Source of the DNA: CBDDEH01 sp965226865
GTDB lineage: Bacteria > Chloroflexota > Dehalococcoidia > Lucifugimonadales > JAGWBF01
Direction of reading: 5' to 3'
NCBI GenBank assembly: GCA_965226865.1
Contig: CBDDEH010000004.1
Coordinates: 248,001 to 312,000, forward strand
Length of the DNA: 64,000 bases
A program made the position numbers and the translations under genes. The notes beneath the pieces are model-generated. The model did not search any database. It was not told the origin of the DNA and saw only the letters and a list, made by a program, of their open reading frames with translations. Positions 18,751-26,839 of this stretch are shown one piece after another (the stretch's first letter is position 1; every line of letters begins with the position of its first letter).

Positions 18751-20139
18751 ATGGTAGATTCGAATGTGATTAGTATTTCAGGCTCCCTCCTCAGTGAATC
18801 AACTATAAAAGACTTTGAGGCGAGTTTGGCTGGTGAATTCCTTCGCCCCGGCGACGAGGCTTACGACACAACCCGCCAGGTCTGGAATGCAACGATCGAT
18901 AAATATCCGGCCCTGATAGCCCAGTGTACTGGAGTAGCGGACGTAATCACCTCCGTGAACTTCGCCCGCGATAACGATCTCCTGGTCGCCGTTCGTGGAG
19001 GCGGCCATAACGTAGCTGGAAACGCCGTTTGTGATGGGGGCATCATGATAGATATGTCCCCAATGAAAAGCGTCCGAGTCGACCCTAAAAAGCGGCGAGC
19101 TTGGGCTCAAGCTGGCCTTAAGGGTCGTGATTTCGATCACGAAACGTCGGCTTTTGGCCTGGCAACCACCCTCGGCACCGTCTCCGACACAGGTATCGCC
19201 GGGCTCACTCTAGGCGGCGGATTCGGCTGGCTCATGCGCAAGTACGGCTTGGCTTGCGACAATCTGGTTTCCGCCGACGTAGTCTTAGCGGATGGACGGT
19301 TTGTAACGGCGAGTGCGACAGAAAATGAGGACCTTTTCTGGGGACTCCGGGGAGGCGGAGGCAACTTCGGAGTAGTCACCGCATTCGAATACCAGCTTCA
19401 TCCCGTGGACCAGGTGCTAGGTGGAATGGTCATCCACCCAATCTCCAAGGCAAAAGAGGTATTCAAGTTCCATCGGGATTACACCCGCAACGCCCCAGAG
19501 GAGCTAGCCGCCTACGTCATGCTGGTGCATACTCCGGAGGGTGAGCCGGCAGCAGCGATGCTCACCTGCTACCATGGCCCTCCCGAGAAAGGGGAACAGG
19601 TCCTTAAGCCATTGAGGGAGTTCGGGCCGCCGGTTACAGACGGTATCCGGGCTATGCCATACAAAGATTTCCAGACGTCCTTGGACGCCGGATTCGAACC
19701 TGGGCTCCGATTCTATCTGAAAGCAGGATTGATTGATAAAATCACCGATGAGTTTGTCGATACCATACTCGACTATTTCCTGAAAGCCCCCTCAAAACGC
19801 AGCGTCATGGCCATCGAACATCTCGGCGGTGCGATAAATCGCGTGAAGGAAGACGAGACGGCGTTCAACTTCAGGAACACAAGCTGCGATCTGGAAATAT
19901 TCGCCATCTGGACGGACCCGGCTAAGGACCAGGAGAATATCGATTGGACCCGCCAGGTCTGGCAGGGAGTGCAACCCCTCTTGGCCGACGGTGTATACGT
20001 CAACTACCTAACCGACGACGAACGGGATCGGATCAAGTCTGCCTATGGCTCCAATTACGATCGTCTGGTAGCCTTGAAGAACAAATACGACCCCACCAAC
20101 CTATTCCGCCGCAACCAGAACATCAAACCCACCGTGTGA
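18751..20139 (+). CDS. FAD-linked oxidase of the berberine-bridge-enzyme type (paralogue 1)
   Basis: A 462-residue flavoprotein. The FAD-binding PCMH domain has ALIAQCTGVADVITSVNFAR, LVAVRGGGHNVAGNAVCDGG (His86, expected 8-alpha-histidyl FAD link) and GTVSDTGIAGLTLGGGFGWL. The place where bicovalent members have Cys is Ser145, so attachment through His alone is likely. The C-terminal BBE tail DRLVALKNKYDPTNLFRRNQ is typical. Such enzymes oxidise alcohols, sugars or polyketides with O2. ATG 18751 follows gggaggacaggagaccca. A close paralogue lies at 52853, and an amidohydrolase gene starts 30 bp downstream. Confidence 0.92.
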   Translation: MVDSNVISISGSLLSESTIKDFEASLAGEFLRPGDEAYDTTRQVWNATIDKYPALIAQCTGVADVITSVNFARDNDLLVAVRGGGHNVAGNAVCDGGIMIDMSPMKSVRVDPKKRRAWAQAGLKGRDFDHETSAFGLATTLGTVSDTGIAGLTLGGGFGWLMRKYGLACDNLVSADVVLADGRFVTASATENEDLFWGLRGGGGNFGVVTAFEYQLHPVDQVLGGMVIHPISKAKEVFKFHRDYTRNAPEELAAYVMLVHTPEGEPAAAMLTCYHGPPEKGEQVLKPLREFGPPVTDGIRAMPYKDFQTSLDAGFEPGLRFYLKAGLIDKITDEFVDTILDYFLKAPSKRSVMAIEHLGGAINRVKEDETAFNFRNTSCDLEIFAIWTDPAKDQENIDWTRQVWQGVQPLLADGVYVNYLTDDERDRIKSAYGSNYDRLVALKNKYDPTNLFRRNQNIKPTV

Positions 20140-20169
20140 TAATACCCAGTTGGCTTAAGGAGAATAGAT

Positions 20170-21435
20170 ATGGCCAGTAGTTTCGAAACGGGCATCAACC
20201 TGATCCTGGCGGGTGCCATCGGGCCAGTCATCAAGGCTGACCTCGAAGAGTACGCCCAGAAAAAGGGCATGCCATACAACGAGTACATAAAGACCAATAT
20301 GGGCTTTTTGGCTGCACTGCTGGCTTTGAACAACCGGTCTGGCATGAAGGTCTACGATGTCGTCGAGGACGAGGCCTTCGACGAGTCCGCGATCGAAGCC
20401 CGGCGCAAAGGCCCCCATTTCATACTGGATGATCAGACCCACATCTTCTTTCGCAAGTCGGGCCATGACAGTACGGGCCCTGAGGGGCAACAATACCTTG
20501 AAATGCTCGGCGATGCCAGGAATCGCATCGTTCCGGGCAGCCGCGGAATCGTCGAGATGAACAAAGACACCTGGTTCAAAGAGGTCTTCTTTGAGTCAGA
20601 TACAGACGTGGCGTTTCTTAATTCCTTTGCGATGGGGAAGGTCTTTGGTGGGGAGGACCTGCTCTCTACGGAGGAGTGCCTGCAGATAGCCGCCGAGGTA
20701 AACGAGAAATACCCAGGACGCGTGCTGACTTTGGGAAGTATCGAACCGAGCAAAGAGGGGCACTTGGAGAAGCTGGAGTACAACTTCAAAGAGCTCAAGA
20801 TGGACGGGCTCAAGCTCTATCCATGGGATCACTTCTCCAATCGTGGCTGGTGGATGGACGATGAGAAGTTGGCCTACCCATTATGGGAAAAGTGCCTTGA
20901 GCTGGGAATCAACAAAATACAGATCCACAAGGGGTTGCCCGTAAGGTGGTCCATGGCCAAGTACATTCACCCTTTAGACGCCGACCAACCACTGATGGAC
21001 TTCCCTGATCTTAATTTTGTCCTCTATCACGCGGGTTTTCCTTACACGGATGAGCTGACATCGTTGGTCAAAGGTGGCGACGCCCGCCCAAATCTTTACG
21101 TCGACATTGGCGCTACCTTTGCGATCCTGGTGGGCACCCCGGTAGCTCAAGCTCATAATATGGGAAAGCTGTTGATGCACGTGCGGGCCGACCATATTTG
21201 CTGGGGCACCGATACCCCCCTGTTCGGTTCTCCCCAGTGGGCCATAGAGGCCATGCGCAAGCTCACGATACCCATGGAGTTGACCGCAGGATACGGCTAT
21301 CCTCAAATAACAGACGAGGACAAAGAGTTGATCTTCGGCAAGAATATGGCGAGACTATATGGACTCGACGTGGACGCGACAAAGAACCGCATCAAGGGCG
21401 ACAAGCTTTCGCAAGCGAAGGCCGCGGCTCTTTGA
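20170..21435 (+). CDS. Amidohydrolase-2 family metal-dependent hydrolase
   Basis: A 421-residue TIM-barrel hydrolase. It has LDDQTHIFFRKSGHDSTG (metal-site region near residue 93, reduced from the usual D-x-H-x-H form), GSIEPSKEGHLEKLEYNFKE, MDGLKLYPWDHFSNRGWWMD, INKIQIHKGLPVRWSMAKYI (barrel His), LNFVLYHAGFPYTDEL and the terminal WGTDTPLFGSPQWAIEAM, containing the conserved Asp. The N-terminal ~80 residues are extra compared with short members. ATG 20170 follows aaggagaatagat. It lies 30 bp after the FAD oxidase and is probably co-transcribed; oxidase followed by hydrolase suggests successive steps on one substrate. Confidence 0.85.
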   Translation: MASSFETGINLILAGAIGPVIKADLEEYAQKKGMPYNEYIKTNMGFLAALLALNNRSGMKVYDVVEDEAFDESAIEARRKGPHFILDDQTHIFFRKSGHDSTGPEGQQYLEMLGDARNRIVPGSRGIVEMNKDTWFKEVFFESDTDVAFLNSFAMGKVFGGEDLLSTEECLQIAAEVNEKYPGRVLTLGSIEPSKEGHLEKLEYNFKELKMDGLKLYPWDHFSNRGWWMDDEKLAYPLWEKCLELGINKIQIHKGLPVRWSMAKYIHPLDADQPLMDFPDLNFVLYHAGFPYTDELTSLVKGGDARPNLYVDIGATFAILVGTPVAQAHNMGKLLMHVRADHICWGTDTPLFGSPQWAIEAMRKLTIPMELTAGYGYPQITDEDKELIFGKNMARLYGLDVDATKNRIKGDKLSQAKAAAL

Positions 21436-21523
21436 CAGTTGTTCACCAAGATAGCTTAGGACAGGAGCGCGTTCCACTCAAGCCCGAATGGCGGAAATCA
21501 ACGCAACAAAGCGCGAGAGGGTA

Positions 21524-21832
21524 ATGGCCTATACCACTGAATTCATAAAACCGGTGTCCCGGATGGCAAGCTAGACGAGATGCTGAATGTTCTGATGGGA
21601 ACCATTAGTAAGCTTCTCCAGAAGCAGGACGGTTTTCGAGACTCATATTTGCTCGTCGATCGAGACAAGAACCTAGTCGCCCACTCGTGGTTTGGGAAAG
21701 CGAGGATGCCCGAGATACCTGGAATAATGGTGACCAACTCCAGGAAGCCCGCGCGGCCCTGGCACCCTTCATGACCACAGAAGAACCGGAAGCGAGTTCA
21801 TTTGAGCTCGTCGCCCACATCACCAGGTGAGT
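21524..21832 (+). pseudogene. Small ABM-type (antibiotic biosynthesis monooxygenase-like) protein with frameshifts
   Basis: Starting at ATG 21524 the frame reads MAYTTEFIK and then breaks in a run of A (about 21547-21550). One frame over it reads GKLDEMLNVLMGTISKLLQK, QDGFRDSYLLVDRDKNLV, and after a second shift near 21683 VWESEDARDTWNNGDQLQEA, RAALAPFM, ASSFELVAHITR. This is the layout of a ~100-residue dimeric alpha/beta-barrel protein of ABM/stress-response type. It lies 90 bp after the amidohydrolase and was probably the last gene of that operon. Two single-base shifts mean decay or consensus error. Confidence 0.55.
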
Positions 21833-21856
21833 ATTTGCTGGTCCAAACAATTGGCG

Positions 21857-22479
21857 TTAGTTGGCATTATGCGACACAGTTATTACTACATTTCCCTTTT
21901 TGTGTCCTTTGCCGACATAGCTGTGAGCCTCGGCAGTCTGTTCCAATGGATAGCGTCTATCAATGGCCGATTTTATCTTCCCCGCCTCGATAAGCTCTTT
22001 GAGGAAGATTAAATCTTCACTCTTTTCGCTTGCAGAAGATTTAATGGAAATATAGAATCCTTTTTGCTTTAGCGATCTTTTACTACGTGAAAGCGAACTC
22101 TTGCCTACGGCGTCAAAAATAACGTCATAGGTCTCACCGCTTTTAGTAAAATCCTCCTTGGTGTAATCAATTACCTTGTCGGCTCCCAGAGATTTCACCA
22201 ATTCTAAATTCGTGGTACTACAAACCCCGGTAACTTCTGCCCCAAAGTACTTGGCAAGCTGTACCGCAAGGGTACCTACACTTCCAGAAGCGCCGTAGAT
22301 AAGAATTTTTTGTTCGCTCTGGATATTTCCTTTTCTAAGAAAATGCAATGCTGTAAGTCCCCCAACAGGAACGGCGGCGGCTTCCTCATGAGTCATGTTG
22401 GCCGGTTTTATTGCCACCGTCCCTTCTTCGGGCAAACACATGTACTCGGCATAAGTACCAGATCCAAAACCGGTAGATC
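21857..22479 (-). pseudogene. Zinc-type alcohol dehydrogenase/quinone reductase, 3' half of a split gene
   Basis: Reads on the minus strand from the IS end: STGFGSGTYAEYMCLPEEGT, HEEAAAVPVGGLTALHFLRK, ILIYGASGSVGTLAVQLAKY (the nucleotide-binding G-x-S-G-x-x-G), and ends GHKKGNVVITVSHNAN. This is the C-terminal two thirds of a medium-chain dehydrogenase of the quinone oxidoreductase group. The N-terminal third lies at 36189-36486, beyond a 13.7-kb insertion. Joining the two after collapsing one GAA/GAT triplet gives VFGSTGFGSGTYAEY in frame, a normal sequence for the family. The gene is therefore inactivated by the insertion. Confidence 0.88.
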
Positions 22480-22558
22480 TGAGGTGGACCCCAAAATTCG
22501 GACAGGTGGCTAAGAGAGAGTCCCGCTCCTAAAATAGGACGGAAACAAGGAGCAGGAC

Positions 22559-22843
22559 ATGAAGCAAACACGTAAGAAGCACAGCCCAGTCTTCAAGGCC
22601 AAAGTGGCTTTGGCCGCGCTCCAAGGGGAGCACACCATTGCAGAGCTGGCCAGCCGGTTTGAAGTCCACCCGAGCCAGATCCATGCCTGGAAGAAGGCCT
22701 TGACTCAGGGGGCGCCGCACCTCTTTGAAAATGGTGCTGGACGCCAGGAGAAGGACCAAGAGGTCCTCACTGCCCAGCTCTACCAACAGATTGGGCAGCT
22801 CAAGGTGGAACGGGATTTTTTGTCACGGAGCTTCGGGTTGTGA
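22559..22843 (+). CDS. IS3-family OrfA (copy A)
   Basis: A 94-residue helix-turn-helix protein, MKQTRKKHSPVFKAKVALAA to HTIAELASRFEVHPSQIHAW, followed by a leucine-rich coiled-coil part (EVLTAQLYQQIGQLKVERDF) that mediates dimerisation in this family. It binds the IS ends and, by -1 frameshifting on T-TTT-TTG at 22816-22822, provides the N-terminus of the OrfAB transposase. ATG 22559 follows aaggagcagga. It overlaps orfB by four bases. Confidence 0.88.
   Translation: MKQTRKKHSPVFKAKVALAALQGEHTIAELASRFEVHPSQIHAWKKALTQGAPHLFENGAGRQEKDQEVLTAQLYQQIGQLKVERDFLSRSFGL
22816..22822 (+). promoter_or_regulatory. Candidate -1 programmed frameshift site T-TTT-TTG
   Basis: In the orfA frame the codons are gaT TTT TTG, an exact X-XXY-YYZ slippery heptamer. 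A -1 slip leads into ggattttttgtcacggag, the orfB frame. Copies B and C have only five T here, which destroys the heptamer. Confidence 0.6.
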
Positions 22844-23760
22844 GCCGGTCCCAACGCCGGGCCATGATTGACCGAGAAGAACCGAAGCTGTCTCTGGTGC
22901 GCCAGTGCGCCTTGCTGGGTATCAGCCGCTCCGCGTTGTACTACCTGCCAACCGAGGCCGGCGCCGAGGACTTGGAGTTGATGGCCCTCATAGACCAACA
23001 GTACCTGAAGACACCTTTCTACGGCTCCAGAAGGATGACTGCCTGGCTCAGAAATCACGGACACCAGGTCAACCGCAAGCGGGTCCGCCGGCTGATGCAG
23101 CTGATAGGCCTGGAGGCCATCTACCGGCGTCCCAACACCAGCAAGCCAAACCCAGGGCATAAGGTCTATCCGTACTTGCTCAGGGGGCTGGAGATCAACC
23201 GGGTCAACCAGGTGTGGGCCACCGACATCACCTACATACCCATGGCTCGGGGTTTCCTCTACTTGGTGGCCATCATGGACTGGCACAGCCGCTACGTGCT
23301 GGCCTGGCGGCTGTCCAACACCCTGGAGGTAGACTTCTGTGTTAGGCGGCTCTGGAAGAGGCCTTGAGCAAGGGTCGGCCACAGATCTTCAACACCGACC
23401 AGGGCAGCCAGTTCACCAGCGAGGCCTTCACCAGCATGCTGCTGGCGCAAGGCGTTCAAGTGAGCATGGACGGCAGGGGCCGGTGCATGGACAACGTCTT
23501 CGTGGAACGGCTGTGGCGCAGCATCAAGTACGAGGAGGTGTACCTGAAGGCATACCAAAATGGGACTGAGGCCAGAAAGGGGATTGGGGCTTATCTGGCC
23601 TTCTACAACCAAGAGCGGCCCCATCAAGCCCTGGGCTATCGGTCACCGGGTCAGGTGTTCCATGCAGTGAGCCCACAAAGGTGTTTACTGGAACTTCCAC
23701 GAGCCTTACCATCGGATGAAGGTTTACGAGACACCCCAGGTAGACTCTCTTATTTTAGCC
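22840..23760 (+). pseudogene. IS3-family OrfB integrase (copy A), frameshifted
   Basis: The start GTG 22840 leads to SRSQRRAMIDREEPKLSLVR and the HTH/rve integrase core: WATDITYIPMARGFLYLVAI (first Asp), NTDQGSQFTSEAFTSMLL (second Asp), NVFVERLWRSIKYEEVYLK (Glu), ERPHQALGYRSPGQVFH. Compared with copies B and C, two extra bases (ag near 23343) shift the frame between the first and second catalytic residues: ...DFCVRRLWKRP stops at 23367 and the rest resumes one frame over. The copy is therefore non-autonomous unless its protein is supplied by another copy. Confidence 0.85.
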
Positions 23761-23789
23761 TCACCGCTGTCCTGATGATGGGGTCCACT

Positions 23790-24410
23790 ACCGGCGTCCC
23801 AACACTGGAGGTAAGGACTATCCGTACTTGCGGGGCTGGAAGAGGCCAACCGGAGTCAGGGTCGGCCACCGAGATCACCTACATACACCATGGCTCGGGG
23901 TTTCAGCTCTACTTGATGGCCATCGATGGACTGGCACAGCCGTGCTGGCTGGCGGCTGTCTGAGGTGGACCCCAAAATTCGGACGTGGCTAAGAGAGAGT
24001 CCCGAAATAGGACGGAAACAAGGAGCAGGACATGAAGCAAACACGTAAGAAGCAGCGCTCCAAGTACGAGCACACCATTGCAGAGCTGGCCAGCCGGTTT
24101 GAAGTCCACCCGAGCCAGATCCATGCCTGGACTGAAGGCCTTGAAAGGGGCGCCGGCTTGAAAATGGTGCTGGCGCTTCAGGAGAAGGACCAAGAGGTCC
24201 TCACTGCCCAGCTCTAGCCAACAGATTGGGCATCAAGGTGGAACGGGATTTTTTGTCACGGAGCTTCCATGTTGTGAGCCCACAACGCCGGGCCATGATT
24301 GACTGGAACTTCCACGAGCCTTACCATCGGATGAAGGTTTACGAGACACCCCAGCGGTAGACTCTCTTATTTTAGCCTCACCGCTGTCCTGATGATACGG
24401 GTCCACTTGA
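23790..24410 (+). mobile_element. Collapsed, mosaic IS3-family sequence
   Basis: 23790-23960 is a string of short in-order pieces of orfB (accggcgtcccaacac, tatccgtacttgc, atcacctacatac, ggctcggggtttc, gactggcacagcc) with the intervening parts missing. At 23961 the left IS end starts anew (tgaggtggacccc). A shortened orfA follows with several small deletions, then the start of orfB jumps straight to the orfB end, and the right end stands at 24410. Pieces stay collinear and join at a few shared bases. It is either an internally deleted copy or an assembly artefact; no protein of use is encoded. Confidence 0.7.
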
Positions 24411-25032
24411 GATGTCGTGTCTGGTAATCGGCTGCGTTAATTCGAACATCCCCAGTCATGTATTCCTCAGGCTCAATTATAGAACCGCCTCCATCGTGGA
24501 TTGGATTTACGTAAAAGTGAATGGGGTCGTTACGCTCGGCCACAACCGCTCCAAGAGGTTCAATGTTCGAAAGTCCGTTGGCCCGGATGTTCTCTTCCAA
24601 TTTTGTGTAGTTTGATAGTAAGGGCTCGATTGCTATAACTCGTTTATCAGGATGGGCCTGCGCCACGGTTAGTGCGAACACCCCTATATTGGATCCAACG
24701 TCGATGAACGAGCTAGCTTCATCCATCGCCAGGTTTATCGTTCTCGTCCATTCTCGGTCATACCGATCCTTGAGGCGAAAATACCATTGCTGATTGTTCT
24801 CACAAAGGTCTAGGTGCAACGTGATGGCCCTTTGATCTCCACCTATAGGATTTAGGTACTGTATAGTCACCGGGTAACGCCGGGTCAGAGCCCGGAAGAC
24901 CTTCATAATGATATAGTGCTCTTTCACTGGAAATTGTCGTCGGAGCAGTACCGCGCTGATTCTCCACGGATAGTGGATGACAGCTATCAGCAAACGGGCG
25001 AAGAGGACGCGCAAACTATTGGCAAAAGTCAA
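24411..25032 (-). pseudogene. FkbM-type SAM methyltransferase, 5' part of a circularly permuted gene
   Basis: From a TTG start at 25032 (cggagg about 12 bases upstream) the frame encodes NSLRVLFARLLIAVIHYPWR, then FIDVGSNIGVFALTVAQAHP (SAM-binding motif I) and KRVIAIEPLLSNYTKLEENI (motif II, acidic residue at strand 2 end). It breaks at INAADYQTRH against the IS end. The 3' part is at 34521-34876. The joined protein, about 325 residues, would read ADYQTRHPQFVPVMEVQGLL across the seam. FkbM enzymes O-methylate sugars or polyketides; the surrounding glycan genes suggest a surface sugar as substrate. Confidence 0.85.
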
Positions 25033-25084
25033 TGAAACCCAACTCCTCCGCTGACGTTTTCATGGCGGACCTGTATCGGTAGTA

Positions 25085-25400
25085 ACTCTGCCCAAGCATG
25101 CTCCATGTTGGATCGTGAGTCGACAATCACCCCGTCAAGATCAAAAAAGAATCAGACTTTTCCCGCTTAACACGTTTCATCTCCGTAAACAATGCGTTGA
25201 GATGTTCATCGGTCTCGCCGCATTTGCTAATGGCAATTACAATGTCCCGTTCTTTGATCCTGCCGACATCATGGATGCCATCGCTAGGGTGCAAGTAGAC
25301 CGCTGGAGCGTCTGTAGAGACCTTCGTTGCGGCTATTCCTGTCGGTGTTCTGGAACGAATATCAATTCGTTCCCTATCTGGGTGATCTCCATTACAGACC
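25085..25400 (-). pseudogene. Remnant copy of SIS-domain isomerase (KpsF-like) plus the HAD gene start
   Basis: The minus strand reads GIAATKVSTDAPAVYLHPSD, GIHDVGRIKERDIVIAISKC and GETDEHLNALFTEMKRVKRE. This is the SIS fold of arabinose-5-phosphate isomerases of the KpsF/GutQ group. It runs into a damaged copy of the start of the HAD gene (from about 25170 down to 25085). The same order occurs at 34117-34385, with scattered substitutions and indels between the two copies. This one lacks its N-terminal part and the rest of HAD. Between 25400 and 25499 the minus strand also holds the tail of an unidentified frame (SINIETHIEVPPPDRARLLR). Confidence 0.6.
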
Positions 25401-25498
25401 CAGACGTAGCGCTACTCTCCTGAGCAGTCTGGCCCTATCGGGCGGAGGAACCTCGATATGCGTTTCTATGTTAATTGACGGCTCGTATCGGACCCATC

Positions 25499-26775
25499 TC
25501 AAGTGGACCCCATCATCAGGACAGCGGTGAGGCTAAAATAAGAGAGTCTACCGCTGGGGTGTCTCGTAAACCTTCATCCGATGGTAAGGCTGGTGGAAGT
25601 TCCAGTAAACACCTTTGTGGGCTCACTGCATGGAACACCTGACCCGGTGACCGATAGCCCAGGGCTTGATGGGGCCGCTCTTGGTTGTAGAAGGCCAGAT
25701 AAGCCCCAATCCCCTTTCTGGTCTCAGTCCCATTTTGGTATGCCTTCAGGTACACCTCCTCGTACTTGATGCTGCGCCACAGCCGTTCCACGAAGACGTT
25801 GTCCATGCACCGGCCCCTGCCGTCCATGCTCACTTGAACGCCTTGCGCCAGCAGCATGCTGGTGAAGGCCTCGCTGGTGAACTGGCTGCCCTGGTCGGTG
25901 TTGAAGATCTGTGGCCGACCCTTGCTCAAGGCCTCTTCCAGAGCCGCAACACAGAAGTCTACCTCCAGGGTGTTGGACAGCCGCCAGGCCAGCACGTAGC
26001 GGCTGTGCCAGTCCATGATGGCCATCAAGTAGAGGAAACCCCGAGCCATGGGTATGTAGGTGATGTCGGTGGCCCACACCTGGTTGACCCGGTTGATCTC
26101 CAGCCCCCTGAGCAAGTACGGATAGACCTTATGCCCTGGGTTTGGCTTGCTGGTGTTGGGACGCCGGTAGATGGCCTCCAGGCCTATCAGCTGCATCAGC
26201 CGGCGGACCCGCTTGCGGTTGACCTGGTGTCCGTGATTTCTGAGCCAGGCAGTCATCCTTCTGGAGCCGTAGAAAGGTGTCTTCAGGTACTGTTGGTCTA
26301 TGAGGGCCATCAACTCCAAGTCCTCGGCGCCGGCCTCGGTTGGCAGGTAGTACAACGCGGAGCGGCTGATACCCAGCAAGGCGCACTGGCGCACCAGAGA
26401 CAGCTTCGGTTCTTCTCGGTCAATCATGGCCCGGCGTTGGGACCGGCTCACAACCCGAAGCTCCGTGACAAAAATCCCGTTCCACCTTGAGCTGCCCAAT
26501 CTGTTGGTAGAGCTGGGCAGTGAGGACCTCTTGGTCCTTCTCCTGGCGTCCAGCACCATTTTCAAAGAGGTGCGGCGCCCCCTGAGTCAAGGCCTTCTTC
26601 CAGGCATGGATCTGGCTCGGGTGGACTTCAAACCGGCTGGCCAGCTCTGCAATGGGTGTGCCACTTTGGCCTTGAAGACTGGGCTGTGCTTCTTACGTGG
26701 ATGCGCTGCTCCTTGTTTCCGTCCTATTTTAGGAGCGGGCCTTAGCCACCTGTCCGAATTTTGGGGTCCACCTCA
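25499..26775 (-). mobile_element. IS3-family insertion sequence, copy B (reverse orientation)
   Basis: The right end is at 25499 (tcaagtggaccccat) and the left end at 26775 (gggtccacctca). orfB is complete but orfA has internal deletions: the bases encoding its early HTH (about 26655-26745) are partly missing. The flanking triplets do not match (atc versus tat), so this copy sits at a rearrangement junction rather than a clean insertion. It separates the SIS/HAD remnant from the polymerase gene. Confidence 0.85.
25516..26451 (-). CDS. IS3-family OrfB integrase (copy B), intact
   Basis: A 311-residue integrase with all three catalytic regions: ATDITYIPMARGFLYLMAIM (Asp), FNTDQGSQFTSEAFTSMLLA (Asp) and DNVFVERLWRSIKYEEVYLK (Glu). 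The HTH_21-type N-terminal domain (LVRQCALLGISRSALYYLPT) and the C-terminal SPLS end match copy C. The GTG at 26451 is the counterpart of the orfB start in copy A. The frame is open upstream, as expected for OrfAB fusion by frameshifting, but the slippery run has five T (A on the plus strand, 26470-26474) and orfA is damaged, so only free OrfB can be made. Confidence 0.85.
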   Translation of the reverse strand: MSRSQRRAMIDREEPKLSLVRQCALLGISRSALYYLPTEAGAEDLELMALIDQQYLKTPFYGSRRMTAWLRNHGHQVNRKRVRRLMQLIGLEAIYRRPNTSKPNPGHKVYPYLLRGLEINRVNQVWATDITYIPMARGFLYLMAIMDWHSRYVLAWRLSNTLEVDFCVAALEEALSKGRPQIFNTDQGSQFTSEAFTSMLLAQGVQVSMDGRGRCMDNVFVERLWRSIKYEEVYLKAYQNGTETRKGIGAYLAFYNQERPHQALGYRSPGQVFHAVSPQRCLLELPPALPSDEGLRDTPAVDSLILASPLS

Positions 26776-26839
26776 TATAGCTTTACGTCATGCCTTGATA
26801 GAACTTTTCTTGGGCTGTCCCATCCGTTTTGAAGAAGTT

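Larger units (their letters stand above)
22480..23789 (+). mobile_element. IS3-family insertion sequence, copy A
   Basis: The left end is tgaggtggaccccaaaattc and the right end runs to ggggtccact; the ends are imperfect inverted repeats sharing gtggacccc and the block ctaa...agagagtc. It has the orfA/orfB layout of the IS3 family. Its orfB has a 2-bp insertion, so this copy cannot make a normal OrfAB. It is the left boundary of the 13.7-kb insertion. Confidence 0.88.

Noticed and set aside
19685..19710. tRNA-like ttcgaacctgg motif
   Set aside because: It lies in the well-conserved coding frame of the FAD oxidase and no cloverleaf can be drawn around it.
25666..26490. A 274-codon frame antisense to IS3 orfB (also at 35197-36021)
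   Set aside because: Shadow of the integrase gene; composition is biased and no domain is recognisable.
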